Origin: Gautieria morchelliformis
Taxonomy: Eukaryota; Basidiomycota; Agaricomycetes; Gomphales; Gomphaceae
Length of the DNA: 64,000 nucleotides
Reading direction: 5' to 3'
NCBI GenBank assembly: GCA_015179125.1
Contig: WHVA01000416.1
Span: forward strand, 1-64,000
Shown: positions 8,181-19,773 of the stretch, one piece after another
Layout: each line of letters opens with the position of its first letter
Numbering within the stretch: position 1 is the stretch's first letter
Program-made: the position numbers and the translations under genes
Notes under the pieces: model-generated
The model's input: the letters and a program-made list of their open reading frames with translations, nothing else
What the model was told of the DNA's origin: nothing
Databases searched by the model: none

Positions 8181-11100
8181 ATGAGTACGACTTTGCGACC
8201 AACCGAGAGCAGATGCAAACAAGAGAGAACAAGGACAGCAACCCACGCTGTGAATGAACAAAGAAAACAAGCAAATAAAAACTTGAGAATGCAACAACAG
8301 AATGTCAACAAATCACTCACTGCCATGGCCGATTTACTAGCTAAGTTCTCACCCAACTGCTATGATATTCTAGCGATACAGGAACCTTACATCGATTTTT
8401 TGGGCAACGCCAGGGCCACAAGTAGCTGGCAATCGGTATACCCAAAAACCCATTACCAAGAAAAAGAAAAAAGAACGAGATCGATGATACTGGTGAACAA
8501 GAGAATAGCCATGAGCGCATGGGGAGCAGTGGACATAGGGTCGCCAGATGTAACAGGGATAGAGATAAAGACAAATATGGGTAACATACTCCTCTTAAAC
8601 ATATATTGTGATTGAATACACTCAGACAGTCTGAGAGCAACGCCGAAATTTCTACAGGACAGAGCCGCGAGGAGTGAGAACCAAGGACATGACATGGAGG
8701 GAATGGTTTGGGTCGGCAACTTTAACAGGCACCACCCCTTATGGGACAAAGTACGAAACACGCACCTTTTCACGAGAGCCAACCTAGATACGGCACAAAC
8801 ACTGTTGGATGCAGTGGCTGAGCACGACCTGCAAATGGTGCTCCCCAAAGGAGTGCCTACGCTTAGAGCGATGGCCACAGGGAATCTCACTCGCACAGAT
8901 AACATCTTTATATCTGCCTGCCTAACTGAGAGTCTGACCAGTTGCAAACCAGTACCAGAGGAACAGCCGCCAAAAAGCGACCATTTCCCAATAGATACCG
9001 CCCTCGATGTAACCTTACAGGCAAGCGCACAGCAGCCAAAACCGAACTACAGACAGGAGACTGGAAACTGTACAATGAAAAACTCGAGGCCAGGCTTAAG
9101 GCAGACATAGCCACACCGGTGGCCCTCACACCACAACAGTTCAATATGTATCTGCGCGCGCTGATGACTGCCATAGCAGACACGACCGATCAGATAGTCC
9201 CGAAATGCAAACCGTCACCATATATGAAACAGTGGTGGACACTGCAGCTCACTCGAACAAGAGCGGAGACGAGGTGTTTAGGCAGGCGATCATACGCGAG
9301 GCGAAATGACCCGTCAGATACAGTACACGAGGAGTACATGATAGCAAGGAACAAATACGCAAGTGCCATCGAAAAGTCAAAAAAAGCCCATTGGGAAGAT
9401 TTTCTAGACAATATTGACCAGAAAATGATCTGGACTGCGCACAAGTATGCCTCAGTGGAAGTATCTGATGGGGGCGAGCATGCATACCAACACTGACAGC
9501 AGCACAGCCAAATGGAACGCACCTGGTGGCAAGAACGAATGAACAGAAAGCTGACATGCTATTCAATACTTTCTTCCCACAGCCAGGAGAGGGCGCCAAG
9601 CAGGTGCCAACAGACCACAAGTATCCAAACCCTACCTTTGACTACCAGCAAGTGACGGACAATCAAATACGGAGAGCGATAGGCAAACTAAACCCCTTTA
9701 AAGCCCCGGGAGAAAGCGGTATCCCTAACATTCTCATAATACAGTGCGCTGACACTCTGTTACCATATATAGGACCGCTGTTCCATGCAACGTTCGAGCT
9801 CGAGACATATCCGCCAGAATGGAGGGACTCGATAACAAGAGTCCTTCGAAACCAGGGAAAGCCGACTACACAGTGCCAGGAGCGTATAGACCCATCACAC
9901 TCCTTGGCACGATAGGAAAGGTCCTATCGGCATGCATAGTGGAAGACCTGGTAAAAATGGCAGAGAGGCACCATCTACTACTGGAAAATCATTTCAGCTG
10001 CAGGCCTGGGTGGACAACGACAGATGCAATACACTATGTAGTGGCAGCAGCCAAGGACACGTGGAGGCGAGGAAGAGTACTGGGGGTGCTATTTTTGTAT
10101 ATAAAGGGGGCTTTTCTGAGTATAATCCTGGACAGACTTACCCATAACATGTGCAGGAGGGGAGTCCCGCCCGAATATACAGAATGGATAAGAAGAAAGG
10201 TCGGAGGGTGGCTCACCACAGTCAGTTTCGACAATTACAGCACAGCCTCGAGGCCGATAGGGCAGGGAATGGATCAGGGATGTCCGTTGTCAGCGATAGC
10301 CTATCAGTTTTACAATGGGGACCTGATAGAAAGGGTTCTCTGGAAGAATGGGGAAGACTGCATGGGATTTGTGGACGATATGACGATAGTGGCTGAAGGA
10401 AAAGACCTCCAGGAAGCTTTTGGAAAGCTGACTGATATTATGACCAGACCCAAAGGAGCATGTAGCTGGGCCACGACGCATGATTGCCAGTTTGCTGTAG
10501 AAAGGTTCGGTCTAATGGGGCTCACCAGGTGTTGGGAAAAAGATCCAGACAGGCTGAACAAGACCAGGCCAATTGCAAGACCGTCGATAAAGATCAGACA
10601 GCACACCATAAGGCCCACAGCATCGCACAAACTCCTGGGTGTAATCATAGATCAGGAACTGAGGTTTAAGGAGTACACTAACTATGTGCTCAGGAAGGGA
10701 GAAGCCTGCATTGGGCAGTACAGAAGGCTCGCGAAACCGACGAAGGGTATCACAGCTAAGCATATGAGAAACTATTATATAACAGTGGCAGTGCCTAGGG
10801 CATTATATGCGGCTGACGTTTTTCTTATCCCAGATACTGGAAAGGGCAAGGGAACCAAAGGACATATAAACAAGTTGGCGCGAATACAGAGGCAAGCGGC
10901 GCTGGATATAACAGGGGCTCTCAGAACTACAGTGACCGACACCTTAGACGCACATGACAACCTGCTCCCCTTCCCGCTGTTGGTTTCCAAGTTGGTACAC
11001 GGGGCCACAGTAGGACTTGTGTGCCTGCCACACACCCACCCATTAGCAGCCAGAGTCAAAAGAGTAGCCAAAAGATATGTAAAAAGGCACCACTCACAGC

Positions 11101-11498
11101 TCCACTAAATATTGCACGCTTACAGTCTTCAGCCAGACAGAATGGAGAAGATCGAGACAGTGGTACATGAGCCCAAATGGGCCACGGTATTTCGCACAAG
11201 AATTCTGCACAGTAAGGAGAGGGCAGTGGAGGAAATAGCGGCAGAAGAAGCAGGCGTTACGGTATTTTCAGACGGCTCACGCATAGAAGGTGGAGTAGGG
11301 GCCGCAGCCGTGCTGTACAGAGACAGTGTGGAACAAAGGTCGACAAGACTATATATGGGGACAGAGCAGGAACATACGGTGTTCAAAGCAGAGCTGGTAG
11401 GAGCAGCTATCGCGGCCAAGATGCTATACGTGGAGAGGAGAGGAAAGTACACGATAGCCACGGATAATCAAGCTGCGATCCAGACGACGTGAAGAGAA
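8181..11498 (+). pseudogene. LINE ORF2, 5' part: endonuclease, reverse transcriptase, first half of RNase H
   Basis: Endonuclease: AIQEP near 8380, GNFNRHHPLWD near 8710 (the usual GDFN Asp is Asn) and KSDHFPI near 8977. Reverse transcriptase: KAPGESGIPN near 9700, GAYRPITLL near 9880, QGCPLSAIAY near 10280 and the catalytic GFVDDMTIV near 10368. RNase H: VFSDGSRIEGGVG near 11262, FKAEL near 11385 and TDNQAA near 11461. The frame moves 0 to 2 to 1 to 0 near 9050, 9500 and 9850, with in-frame stops at 8613, 11106 and 11490. The protein is cut at 11498 by a family F insertion and resumes at 19779, where the rest of RNase H is found. Confidence 0.85.
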
Positions 11499-11503
11499 AA
11501 AGC

Positions 11504-11982
11504 TGTTATGAATGCACAACTAAAGCTATGCCACCCAACATTCATCACTCTAACACGCTGATATACTACGAAAACATCATCTCAACTCTATGGACCACTG
11601 TGGACCACTTTCCTTATTTGGACATTGCAAATCACACATGTTACGACTTGCATGTCACACTGTCACACTGTCACACTGTGACATCCAGCGTATACACCGT
11701 TGCCCCCCAGCGCTTAACTGTCACGAATCAGTCACCAACACATCTCATCATGCACACACGCACCACCAAGCGCACCAAGCACATATACACATATCATCGA
11801 ACCACTAATATCATCACAGCACTGTGGACCAAGCCAAGCCAAGTATTTTCCCACATGCTACACGTCACGTGTGCACGTGATCCGATCAAGGGACGTGACA
11901 CGCTGAGGTGACCCTGCGTGTGTCTCAACCCTTTCTCCTATTCTCCTTCATTCCTCGTCCCCCATTCACCATTATACTTTAC
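11504..11982. mobile_element. Family F solo-LTR-like insert, left part
   Basis: Starts TGTTATGAAT right after the target sequence aaagc (11499-11503). The other part is 19418-19773, which ends ACTAACAAGA and is followed by a second aaagc (19774-19778). Without the Gypsy that split it, the insert is ~835 bp. It has no coding frame. It shares with the insert at 40131-40868 the start TGTT, the end ACTAACAAGA and an internal block cacgtga-tcc-at-aagggacg. A 9-bp triplet repeat (cactgtcac) lies near 11660. The ends are not the standard TG...CA, so calling it an LTR is inference. Confidence 0.6.
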
Positions 11983-12546
11983 TGTTATGGTACGATCCAT
12001 CATAAGGTTGACCGAGGTCGGGAGCGAAACATGAGGTAAGGTCCGAGGTTATGGGGCGAGGTTTGGATGGGGAAATCGGAGAGGGACTAGGCTTCAGCTT
12101 ATGTGCTGCGCCAACCCTACGCACGAGTCCCAACTTTGGAGGCAAACGAATAAGAGGCGAGGTATTGGCTTAAGAGGCGAGGCTTAGAAACTAGCTAGGG
12201 ATCGAAGTTATACGATAGTTCATTTTCAGACTAAGGAGTAGGAATGCATACAGGGGGGTTTATATACAAGCGAGGGTACGAGTCAGGGGTGAACATATTA
12301 GTGGAGGTCAGGGTGAGGTCAGGGGAGCGAGGTCAGGGTGAGGTAATATATGAATGATGCGTGATGGAGCGGAATTAGTAACTAAGGGGATACGGGCATG
12401 GGATCAAGGTCGGATATGAGCTCTAGCTCTAGCTCGGGCTCGGGCGCAGGATAAGAATCATATGTACTCGGGCACGAGTATCACAAGACTCGGGCTCGGA
12501 AGAAAGTTATACTGGTAAGTAACCGGCCAAAGGCCGGGTTCTTACA
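11983..12546 (-). repeat. Gypsy copy 1, 3' LTR
   Basis: 564 bp, TGTTATGG...CTTACA as read on the + strand. It is homologous to 18877-19412 but ~28 bp longer, because a gaggtcagggg-type repeat near 12320 is missing from the other LTR, and it differs at several further sites, mostly C/T or G/A. A purine-rich tract (aaggaggggatac on the reverse strand, ~12547-12559) adjoins it, as expected for the polypurine tract. Confidence 0.9.
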
Positions 12547-12716
12547 GTATCCCCTCCTTATGGCCGAGACCCTCGAGGCCGTAATATGAACAAGGTTCGC
12601 CTATCCTCGAATCTAGATCCTGGCCCGATGTTAAGTCGCCGGAAAGGCGAAGCTTAATCGTAGCCGAGGTTAGATAAAAGGGTGGGTAGGAGGCAGCAAA
12701 CCCAAGTGCCAACGAA

Positions 12717-13764
12717 ATGGTGCGCCCCCAAGCTCTTTTCAATTCTGCTATCAATGAAAACAGCGCAAGCAACGCGTTCGACCAGACCTTGCTGTCTGAG
12801 GAGGACGGTTCCTCGGGCGAGGTTAGGCCCAAGGTTCGACCCGAGGTAGTCCCACGGCCCATCGAGGATGCGAGGGCCATAGATATGCGGGAGCCGTGGC
12901 AGGAAGGGCCCAAAGGCAAGAAGGTGAGTACCGTCATAGTCTGGTCATGGACACTGCTGACTTGTGTAGTATAAACACATGCTGTTCTCATACCACCCCA
13001 CCGACTTGTCCCTATATGGGTACAAGCTCGCCGACGGGGGACCTCGTGAGTGGCAACTCGCGACCAAGGCCAAGGCGAGGTGTGCGCGCTGCGAAGAGCG
13101 CGACTATACGTGCCTTCAGGCCGTTAGCCTCGACTTCGGCCTCGGCGAGCGTGGCGGGCAGGAAGCGGGCGAGGAGCGAGGACACTGAGGATGGACCGAG
13201 GCCGAGGAAAGAGGCCAAGGTTCGGGACGAGGTTGAAGATGACGACGACTCAAGTGACTGGGTCAAGCGGAACCTTGAGACGAGGGTGGAGTGGATGGAA
13301 GCAAGGTTGAGCGAGGAGAAGGGTAAGGGGACTGGGGGAGCGAGGCAGAGTGATGGGAGAGAGGTTGAGGAGGTGAGGCAGGGTGAGGGAAAGGAAACCG
13401 AGGTCGAGGAAGGTCGGAGGGCGAAGAAGGACAAGAAAACGAAAAGGTCGGAGCAAAGCGCGGAGATGAGGGAGTTGATAGCGGCGGTGAGGGATGTGGG
13501 GAAGAAAGTTGGCGAGGTTGGGGAGAGGGTGTGCGAGTTGCTGGGGAGTTTAGGGCTGCGAATGACAGGATGAACAGGGAGGATGTGGAGTTCATGAGGA
13601 TAAGGAGGAGGCGGAATTACTTGAAGCGGATGCAGGGGGCGAGAGACTTGGCGGATTATGGGGGACATGGGGGTCTGGTGGAGCAAAGTAGTAGTAGCAA
13701 TGAGGAGGAGTCAGGCGAGGGTAGCGAGGAGAGCGAGGGAGAGGATATGAGGATGTTGGAGTAA
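12717..13764 (+). pseudogene. Antisense accessory gene of Gypsy copy 1 (spliced; coiled-coil/acidic)
   Basis: On the strand opposite gag-pol. Exon 1 is 12717-12923 (69 codons, MVRPQALFN...). The intron 12924-12969 (46 nt) has gtgagt, ctgac and gtgtag. Exon 2 begins YKHMLFSYHP and contains CARCEERDYTC. Compared with copy 2, about 80 bp after this first Cys triad are missing here, which removes the second triad and shifts the frame. A one-base loss near 13550 shifts it again. Downstream come a basic stretch (GRKRARSED), an acidic patch, a Lys/Glu-rich coiled coil and a Ser/Glu-rich tail ending at 13764. Exon and intron lengths match copy 2 exactly. Confidence 0.7.
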
Positions 13765-13882
13765 CTAGTAAATGGAATAATGGAATTTTTCTTGGATTTT
13801 ATTGATTTTTTTTGTTTTGTTCGATTGCGAGGGGATTTTGTTATCTAACTACTGGGGTCATGGGGGTTAAACAAGGAAACGA

Positions 13883-15535
13883 TCATAGAGCAGTCAAAGG
13901 CCCCGGCTTGCCCGGGTAAGATTTGTGGAAGTCAGTGACCAGCTCCGAGGCATGGTCAAGCTCGGAAGTGAGGATCCACGAGGTTTCTTCGTCGGTACCT
14001 TCGTAACCAGTCCACCTAACAAGATAGAGCAGCTTGCAGCTCTTTCGTCTATTATCGATCTTCGAGTCGAGGATTTCGGAAACCTCGAACTCGGGCTCGC
14101 CGTCGATAACAACTGGGGGCGGCGGCGGCTGAACTCGATTCGGGATGGTGTTGGGCGAGGCTGGTTCGAGCATGGATACGTGGAATACTGGATGGACTGA
14201 ATGCATGTGTTCTGGAAGTCGAAGGGTGAAAGAGTGAGTACCCGCTCGGGAAATGATCTCAAAAGGACCCAAAACCTCTCGGCAAGCTTCTTGGTAGGCC
14301 GAGTTGTTCTGAACTACTGTGCCTTTACAAAGGCGAGGGATCCTACTTGGAAATCAGGAGCGGGTTTGCGGCGAACATTGGCTGAGGCTTGGTAGACTTC
14401 TGAGCCTCGAGGATGGCGCGGCGAAGTTCTTGGTGAAGCTCGTCCAGGTCAACCACGAAGTCTCGAGCTCATGCTGAGGCGAGGTCGCGCTTGGGGTGGA
14501 CTGCGAGGTTCAGGTGGTAACCCTTATTAGTGAAGAATGGGGATATGCCAGTGGTTGCGCTAGGCGCATTGTTGTAAGCGAACTCAGCTAGGGGAAGGAG
14601 CGAAGCCCAATTGGACTGTTGATAGTTGCAGTATATCCTGAGGTACTGTTCCAAGGTCTGGTTAGCATGCTCGGTTTGACCGTCTCCCTCAGGATGATAT
14701 CCCAAGGTGAAATGCAACCACATGTCCAAGGCTTTCCCTAGAGAACGCCAGAAGTGCGAGACGAACTCGGAACCCCTGTCTGAGGTGACGTGCGAGGGGA
14801 CTCCATGCTTGGAAAAGACATGAAGGACGAAAAGGTGAGCGAGCTCTTGCGAGGTTATCTTGTCGGTGGTTGGAATGAAGATAACCTGCTTAGTGAAGCG
14901 GTCAACAATCACTAGTATGGAGGTGAACTCGGATGAGGGAGGGAGCTGCTCAATGAAATCCATAGAGATGGAATTCCAAGGCTTCTCGGGAATGGGAAGT
15001 TGTTTGAGGAGACCATAGGGCTTGTGACGTTGCGGCTTGCTTCGCATACAAGTGGTGCACATCTTGCAATACTCCTTGACAAAGGATATAATCCCTGGCC
15101 AAGTGTAGTCTCGTCGGATCAGCTCCAAGGTCTTGTTGACCCCGAAGTGTCCCGAGAGAATGTGATCGTGCTTGTATTGCAGGATGCGAAGTCGAAGGTC
15201 TTGGGCCACTGGAACATAGGTTCGGTTGTCAAGCTTGAGAAAACCCTCAGGGTCTGTGGTCCACCTCGGGTCATTAACCAAGCTGAGGTGTGACTTGGCT
15301 ATGGGTCCCAGGGGAGGTTCGCTAGTATGTCAGCTCGGATCTGCTCGGTATCAAGCAGCAAAACGGCTCGGAGTACGATGGGAGCGAGGTTAGTAGCTCT
15401 AAGGGACGATACCAGCTAGTGTTGAGTAAACACTGGCCGTAGGTTCTGTGGGTTTATGGTGGCATAGTCGCTATTCCCCTCTTTAAGGTAGACGTCCCAT
15501 CGTCTAGTGAGAGAGTCAGGCTTCGTTCCGAGACG
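13883..15535 (-). pseudogene. Gypsy copy 1 integrase and chromodomain
   Basis: The zinc-binding HHCC region (HDHILSGHFG ... CKMCTTC) is near 15170-15050, and the catalytic core shows SMDFIEQLP, TSDRGSEF and GDGQTEHANQ, giving the D, D, E triad. The C-terminal chromodomain (EVSEILDSKI, LYLVRWTGYEGTDEETSW) lies near 14120-13930. The frame is stopped by TGA at 14469-14471, where copy 2 has CGA. Further breaks lie between 15282 and 15541 in the linker from RNase H. Chromodomain integrases of this class are known to favour heterochromatin. Confidence 0.85.
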
Positions 15536-15541
15536 ACCAGG

Positions 15542-16994
15542 TCAGAAACGGATGGTGAGGTTGAATTGGGAGAGGTATTCTGACCACCGAGCTTGTCGAC
15601 GGGTCAAGAGCTTCGTAGTTGAAAAGTATTCAAGGTTCTTGTGATCGGTGATAATGTCGACAGGGTCGCCAGAGCCCTCGAGGTAGTGTCGCCAGCGTTG
15701 AAACACTTTAAAAATTGCTAGGAGCTCCTTGTCATGAACATCATAGTTGAGCTCAGTAGAGGTGAATGTGTGGGAGTGAAAAGTGACGGGATGAAGTTCG
15801 CCTTCCAAGGTTCGCAGTGATAAGATTGCCGCTAAGGCATAATCTGAAGCATCAGTCTCTATGATTAGTGGAAGGTCAGGAATCCAGTGGGTAAGGATAG
15901 GAGCGGTAGTGAACCCCTTCTTCAACAGGTTGAAGGCCTGTTGACAATCCTCGGAAAAGTTCCAAGGGGTACCCTTGCGGGTGAGTCGGGTGAGAGGAAT
16001 GGTGATGTCCGAGTAGTTGTGAATGAAACGTCGGTAGAAGTTGGCAAAGCCAAGGAAAGACTGGATGTCGTGAACCTTGCGAGGTTCAGGCCAGTCTTGA
16101 ATGACCTTTACCTTGTCGTCCGCCATAGTGAGGCCCTCGGGAGAGAGTATGTAGCCAAGGAATTCAACCGAGTCGCGATGAAATTCGCACTTGTCTTCTT
16201 TGGCGAAGAGGTTGTTGAGTCGCAGTCGTCGTAAGACTTCCTTGACATGTTCAACATGTTTGGAGGGGTCACTGGAATAGATTAGAATGTCATCCAAGTA
16301 TACCACCACACAAACGTCCAAAAGGTCGGCGAAAATCTCGTTCATGAATCTCTGGAAAGCAGCAGGGCCGTTAGTGAGACCAAATGGCATAACCAACCAT
16401 TCAAAAGACCCATAGCGAGTCCTGAAGGCGGTTTTCCATTCGTCACCCTCGGCCACCCTTACGAGGTGGTAAGCATGACGAAGGTCAATCTTCGTATAGA
16501 TGCGAGCATTCTTTGGAGCATCAAGTAAGCCAGCAATCAATGGTAATGGATACCGATCTTTTTTTGAGATTTTGTTTAAACCTCGGAAGTCGACACACAA
16601 CCGAAGTGAGCCATCTTTTTTGCGGACAAACAATACTGGTGCACCATGGGGCGAGCGTGAAGGTCGGATGAAACCGATGTTCAAGTGCTCGTCGATAAAC
16701 TCACGAAGTGCTTTTGAGTTCGGAAGCTGAGAGAGAGTAGATGGGACCGATACGCGGCGAGGTCCCTTCTTCAAGGTTGATTTTGATATTGTGGGGTCGG
16801 TGGGGAGCTAGAGTGTCAGCGGGTGCTTTGCTGAACACATCTGCGAATTCGTGATATACTTCGGGAACATGTTTTTTAACGTTCTCAGAAAGCTCTTCCG
16901 AGCTTTCTCCCGATGTTGCTCCTCGGGCGAGGAGCTCTGGCGAAGCCAGATTGAGCTGAAACACTTCAGACCCTTCCAATCTAGATGCGCGCAT
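15542..16994 (-). pseudogene. Gypsy copy 1 reverse transcriptase-RNase H
   Basis: The 410-codon open stretch 16774-15542 contains [10 protein letters not shown] (motif A Asp), the [10 protein letters not shown] catalytic motif near 16300 and the RNase H segment [11 protein letters not shown] and DHKNLEYF. An extra A near 16712 separates it from the preceding segment 16994-16701 (MRASRLEGSEVF). It ends at a TGA at 15542 that reads CGA in copy 2. Confidence 0.85.
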
Positions 16995-17030
16995 GAAAGC
17001 GGGTGCATTGATTAGGGAAATGAGGGGTGC

Positions 17031-17590
17031 TTACAACTTCGGAGGCGAATTCTGAGGCCAGGTTGGAGGCGGGGGCGAAGATGCCGTAGGCGAGGTCGAA
17101 GTCGTAGCCAAAGCTGAGCAGGCTGACGTCGCCGTGGTCGCTGGAGTCGTAGTTAGGTCGATGGTCTTGAAAGTAATACTGCCCAGTACCCAGTCAATCG
17201 ACGGATTGTAGCGGGTGAGCCAGTTGTGGCCAAGTACCACCGAGCAACTCGAGTCGAGCGAGGTTACGTAGAAGGTAACCCATTGTTGTTCACCGGTCGG
17301 AAAGCAGATACAGAGGTCTAGAGCTTGGGTAATGGTAGTGTTAGTACTACCATCAAATAGTTTCAAGGATATAGGAGAGACAGGATAAGCAGGCATAGAG
17401 TACTTCTGGATGAATCTGGATTCAATAAAACAATCTGAGGACCCGCAGTCAACTAATGCAACAAAAGTGACGTTGGGAAGCGAAGGCGATGTTAGATCTA
17501 CATTAAGGGAATCTTTGGACAATGAATGAGAAGCGGCACTGAGTCTGAGCACACGGGTGAGGTTACCGCAATCCTCGGATCGTGTGGTTC
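17031..17590 (-). pseudogene. Gypsy copy 1 protease
   Basis: Retropepsin-like segment with active-site ALVDCGSSDCF near 17465-17430 and GHNWLTRYNPSIDW near 17235. It is open from the gag-overlap region to a TAA at 17031, where copy 2 reads CAA. It lies in the -1 frame relative to gag. Confidence 0.75.
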
Positions 17591-17602
17591 CGAGGTTGCT
17601 AC

Positions 17603-18832
17603 CTATTTTTTCACCTCCGTAATGGAGGCTGAAGTCCCCTCGTTAGGGGTCTTCGCTGCCCGACCTTTAGAACTGCTACCATTGGTAGACTTGTTCTTCG
17701 GGCAGTCCTTGACGATGTGGCCCTTGGTGCCGCAAAGCAGACAAAGGCCCTGGTCGACCCGACGTTGGTGTTCCTCGGGAAGCAGTTTGCCATCCTTCCC
17801 GAGCTTGCTTGATATGTCGGGCTGACTCTTGTTGTTCACAGAGTTGTTGTTGGAACCCTTGCCGTTGTTGTTAGTCTTGTTGTGGTTCTTATTGTTATTG
17901 GAACCGCTGGAAGACTGGTTGTTTTTAGTGGCATTGCTGCTGGACTGATTAATGGCGCGTGCAGGCTGGGAGCTACGACCATTGGTCATGGTGTCATATT
18001 CCTTACGCTCCCAGTAATGGCTGTCACATTCCAGCGCAAAGTTCCTAAGCTCGGCGAGGCTGCAGAATCGAGGGAAGTGAAGTAAGTCGTCCTTGATTCG
18101 TTTGGCCAAGCCCTTGTAGGCAAAGTGTCGAAGGGCCGCGTCGTTCCACTGAGTCTGAGTCGAAGCTCGGGCGAAGTCGATAAAGAATCGCGCGGCCTTG
18201 TGGTGCTCTTTCATAACGATCTTTTCGAGGTTGATCTCGGCTTGGGCAGCATTGTCATATGGGCCGAAGTTGAGCTCGAGCTCGGCCTTGAAGCTGTCCC
18301 AGTCCTCGAGCCAATCTGGCTCGGGAAGGACTTCGCCGAGGATCGCCGGCTCGAAATACTGTAGAGCTGAGCCGGACAGGTAAGAAATAGCATACTGCAC
18401 CTTCGAGGCCCCAGTCTTGAACGCTGTGGGACGATCTCGGAAGTTGAGTACGCATTGAAGGAAGAAGGTGCAAAGCTTGGCCTGGTCAGTACCGTCATAA
18501 CTATCTGGCTCCTTGACCTTGGCTCATGCTTCGGACTCGCGAGGTTTCGCGAGCTTGATGAACACTCGACGCATAAGCTCGTTGTCCTCGAGGTCACCGA
18601 GGTCCTCGTGTGGCAGGTTGGGGAGGTCCTGATCGTTGTCAGATCCTCCAGAGCCATCACCTGGATCACCTGAAGGGTCACCGGGGTTAGCCCTACCTTT
18701 GCCTTTGTTACCAGGCTCGGCGGGGTCTGCGAGGGGTATCCCCGGGGACGGTGGTGAATCGTCGGGGGCTTCCGAGAAACGTCGTTGTTCTGATATACCC
18801 CGAAGGGTGCGGGAACGAGTTAACATGGACAT
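17603..18832 (-). pseudogene. Gypsy copy 1 gag
   Basis: Starts MSMLTRSRTLRG at 18832. A TGA at ~18525 (CGA in copy 2) splits it. The downstream part has the Ty3/Gypsy gag domain (LNFRDRPTAF, YLSGSALQYF, ELNFGPYD), an Asn/Ser-rich linker and one zinc knuckle, CLLCGTKGHIVKDC, near 17740. It ends AAA-AAA-TAG, after which protease continues in the -1 frame. Confidence 0.85.
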
Positions 18833-18863
18833 AGTGAAGAAAAGGGATACGTAGGGTGTAAGC

Positions 18864-18874
18864 AGTCTGAAAAT
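18864..18874 (-). other. Self-priming primer-binding site, Gypsy copy 1
   Basis: Two bases inside the 5' LTR boundary (18877). Reverse-strand ATTTTCAGACT is exactly complementary to AGTCTGAAAAT inside the LTR (19126-19116 in the sense direction). This is the arrangement known for Tf1/sushi-type elements, in which the first 11 nt of the mRNA prime reverse transcription. No tRNA 3' end match was seen. Confidence 0.6.
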
Positions 18875-18876
18875 AC

Positions 18877-19412
18877 TGTTACGGTACGATCCGTCGTAAG
18901 GTTGACCGAGGTCGGGAGCGAAACACAAGGTAAGGTCTGAGGTTACGGGGCGAGGTTTGGATGAGGAAATTGGAGAGGGACTAGGCTTCAGCTTATGTGC
19001 TGCGCCGACCCTACGCATGAGTCCCAACTTCTGAGGCAAACGAATAAGAGGCGAGGTATTGGCTTAAGAGGCGAGGCTTAGAAACTAGCTAGGGATCAAA
19101 GTTATACGATAGTTGATTTTCAGACTAAGGAGTAGGAATGCATACAGGGGGGTTTATATACGAGCGAGGGTACGAGTCAGGGGTGAACATATTAGTGGAG
19201 GTCAGGGCGAGGTAATATATGAATGATGCATGATGGAGTGGAATTAGTAACTAAGGGGATACAGGCATGGGATCAAGGTCGGATATGAGCTCTAGCTCGG
19301 GCTCGGGCTCGGGTGCAGGATAAGAATCATATGTACTCGGGTACGAGTATCACAAGACTCGGGCTCGGAAGAAAGTTATACCGGTAAGTAACCGGCCAAA
19401 GGTGTTCTTACA
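18877..19412 (-). repeat. Gypsy copy 1, 5' LTR
   Basis: 536 bp, TGTTACGG...TCTTACA on the + strand. By analogy with self-priming elements the transcript would start at 19126 (AGTCTGAAAAT on the reverse strand). It is followed by the right copy of the tttac target duplication. Confidence 0.9.
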
Positions 19413-19417
19413 TTTAC

Positions 19418-19773
19418 ACATCACATTCCACACACATGTCCCTCCTACTCCTAATACTCAAACCATATGCCAGTTACCCCATACGACTTTTCTCTTGTTC
19501 CTATCCTGTAACACACCAAGAACGCCAAGTTCTTTTCTTGATAGTTAAATACTCGACTTTGTACATCACATTCGACAGTGAAACAGTGAAAACAGTTACT
19601 CACTCACTTCTATCGCACTTTTAGCTACTAGCTTCAGTTAGCACTGTTGTAAGACGCATATACGCTGTTATATGTGCAAACTCCCTACTTTCTCAAGCAC
19701 TTCTCGATTCGACTCCTATTACAAGTTTGAATCATATTTCTACTTGCTATTTGCAACACCACAACTAACAAGA
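19418..19773. mobile_element. Family F solo-LTR-like insert, right part
   Basis: Continuation of 11504-11982 on the far side of the Gypsy. It ends ACTAACAAGA at 19773, followed directly by the target duplication aaagc and the resumed LINE frame. Low-complexity T/C-rich text with no coding frame. Confidence 0.6.

Larger units (their letters stand above)
11983..19412 (-). mobile_element. Gypsy chromovirus, copy 1 (full length, decayed)
   Basis: 7430 bp, transcribed on the reverse strand, flanked by a perfect 5-bp target duplication tttac (11978-11982 and 19413-19417). Order on the reverse strand: 5' LTR, 11-nt self-priming site, gag, protease, RT-RNase H, integrase with chromodomain, then an antisense spliced ORF and the 3' LTR. 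It sits inside the family F insert, which sits inside the LINE. Compared with copy 2 (46283-53823), the reading frames are broken by three CGA-to-TGA and one CAA-to-TAA changes plus single-base insertions near 17030 and 16712. Confidence 0.92.

Noticed and set aside
8453..8947. 164-codon reverse frame opposite the LINE endonuclease
   Set aside because: Shadow of ORF2, which has the endonuclease motifs.
12600..12716. A tRNA-type primer site next to the Gypsy LTRs
   Set aside because: No stretch complementary to a tRNA 3' end (TGG start) adjoins the 5' LTR; the self-complementary 11-mer is a better explanation.
13012..13686. 224-codon reverse frame opposite the antisense accessory gene (also 47311-48006)
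   Set aside because: Ser/Pro/Thr-rich complement of a Glu/Lys/Arg coiled coil; the spliced + strand gene explains the region better.
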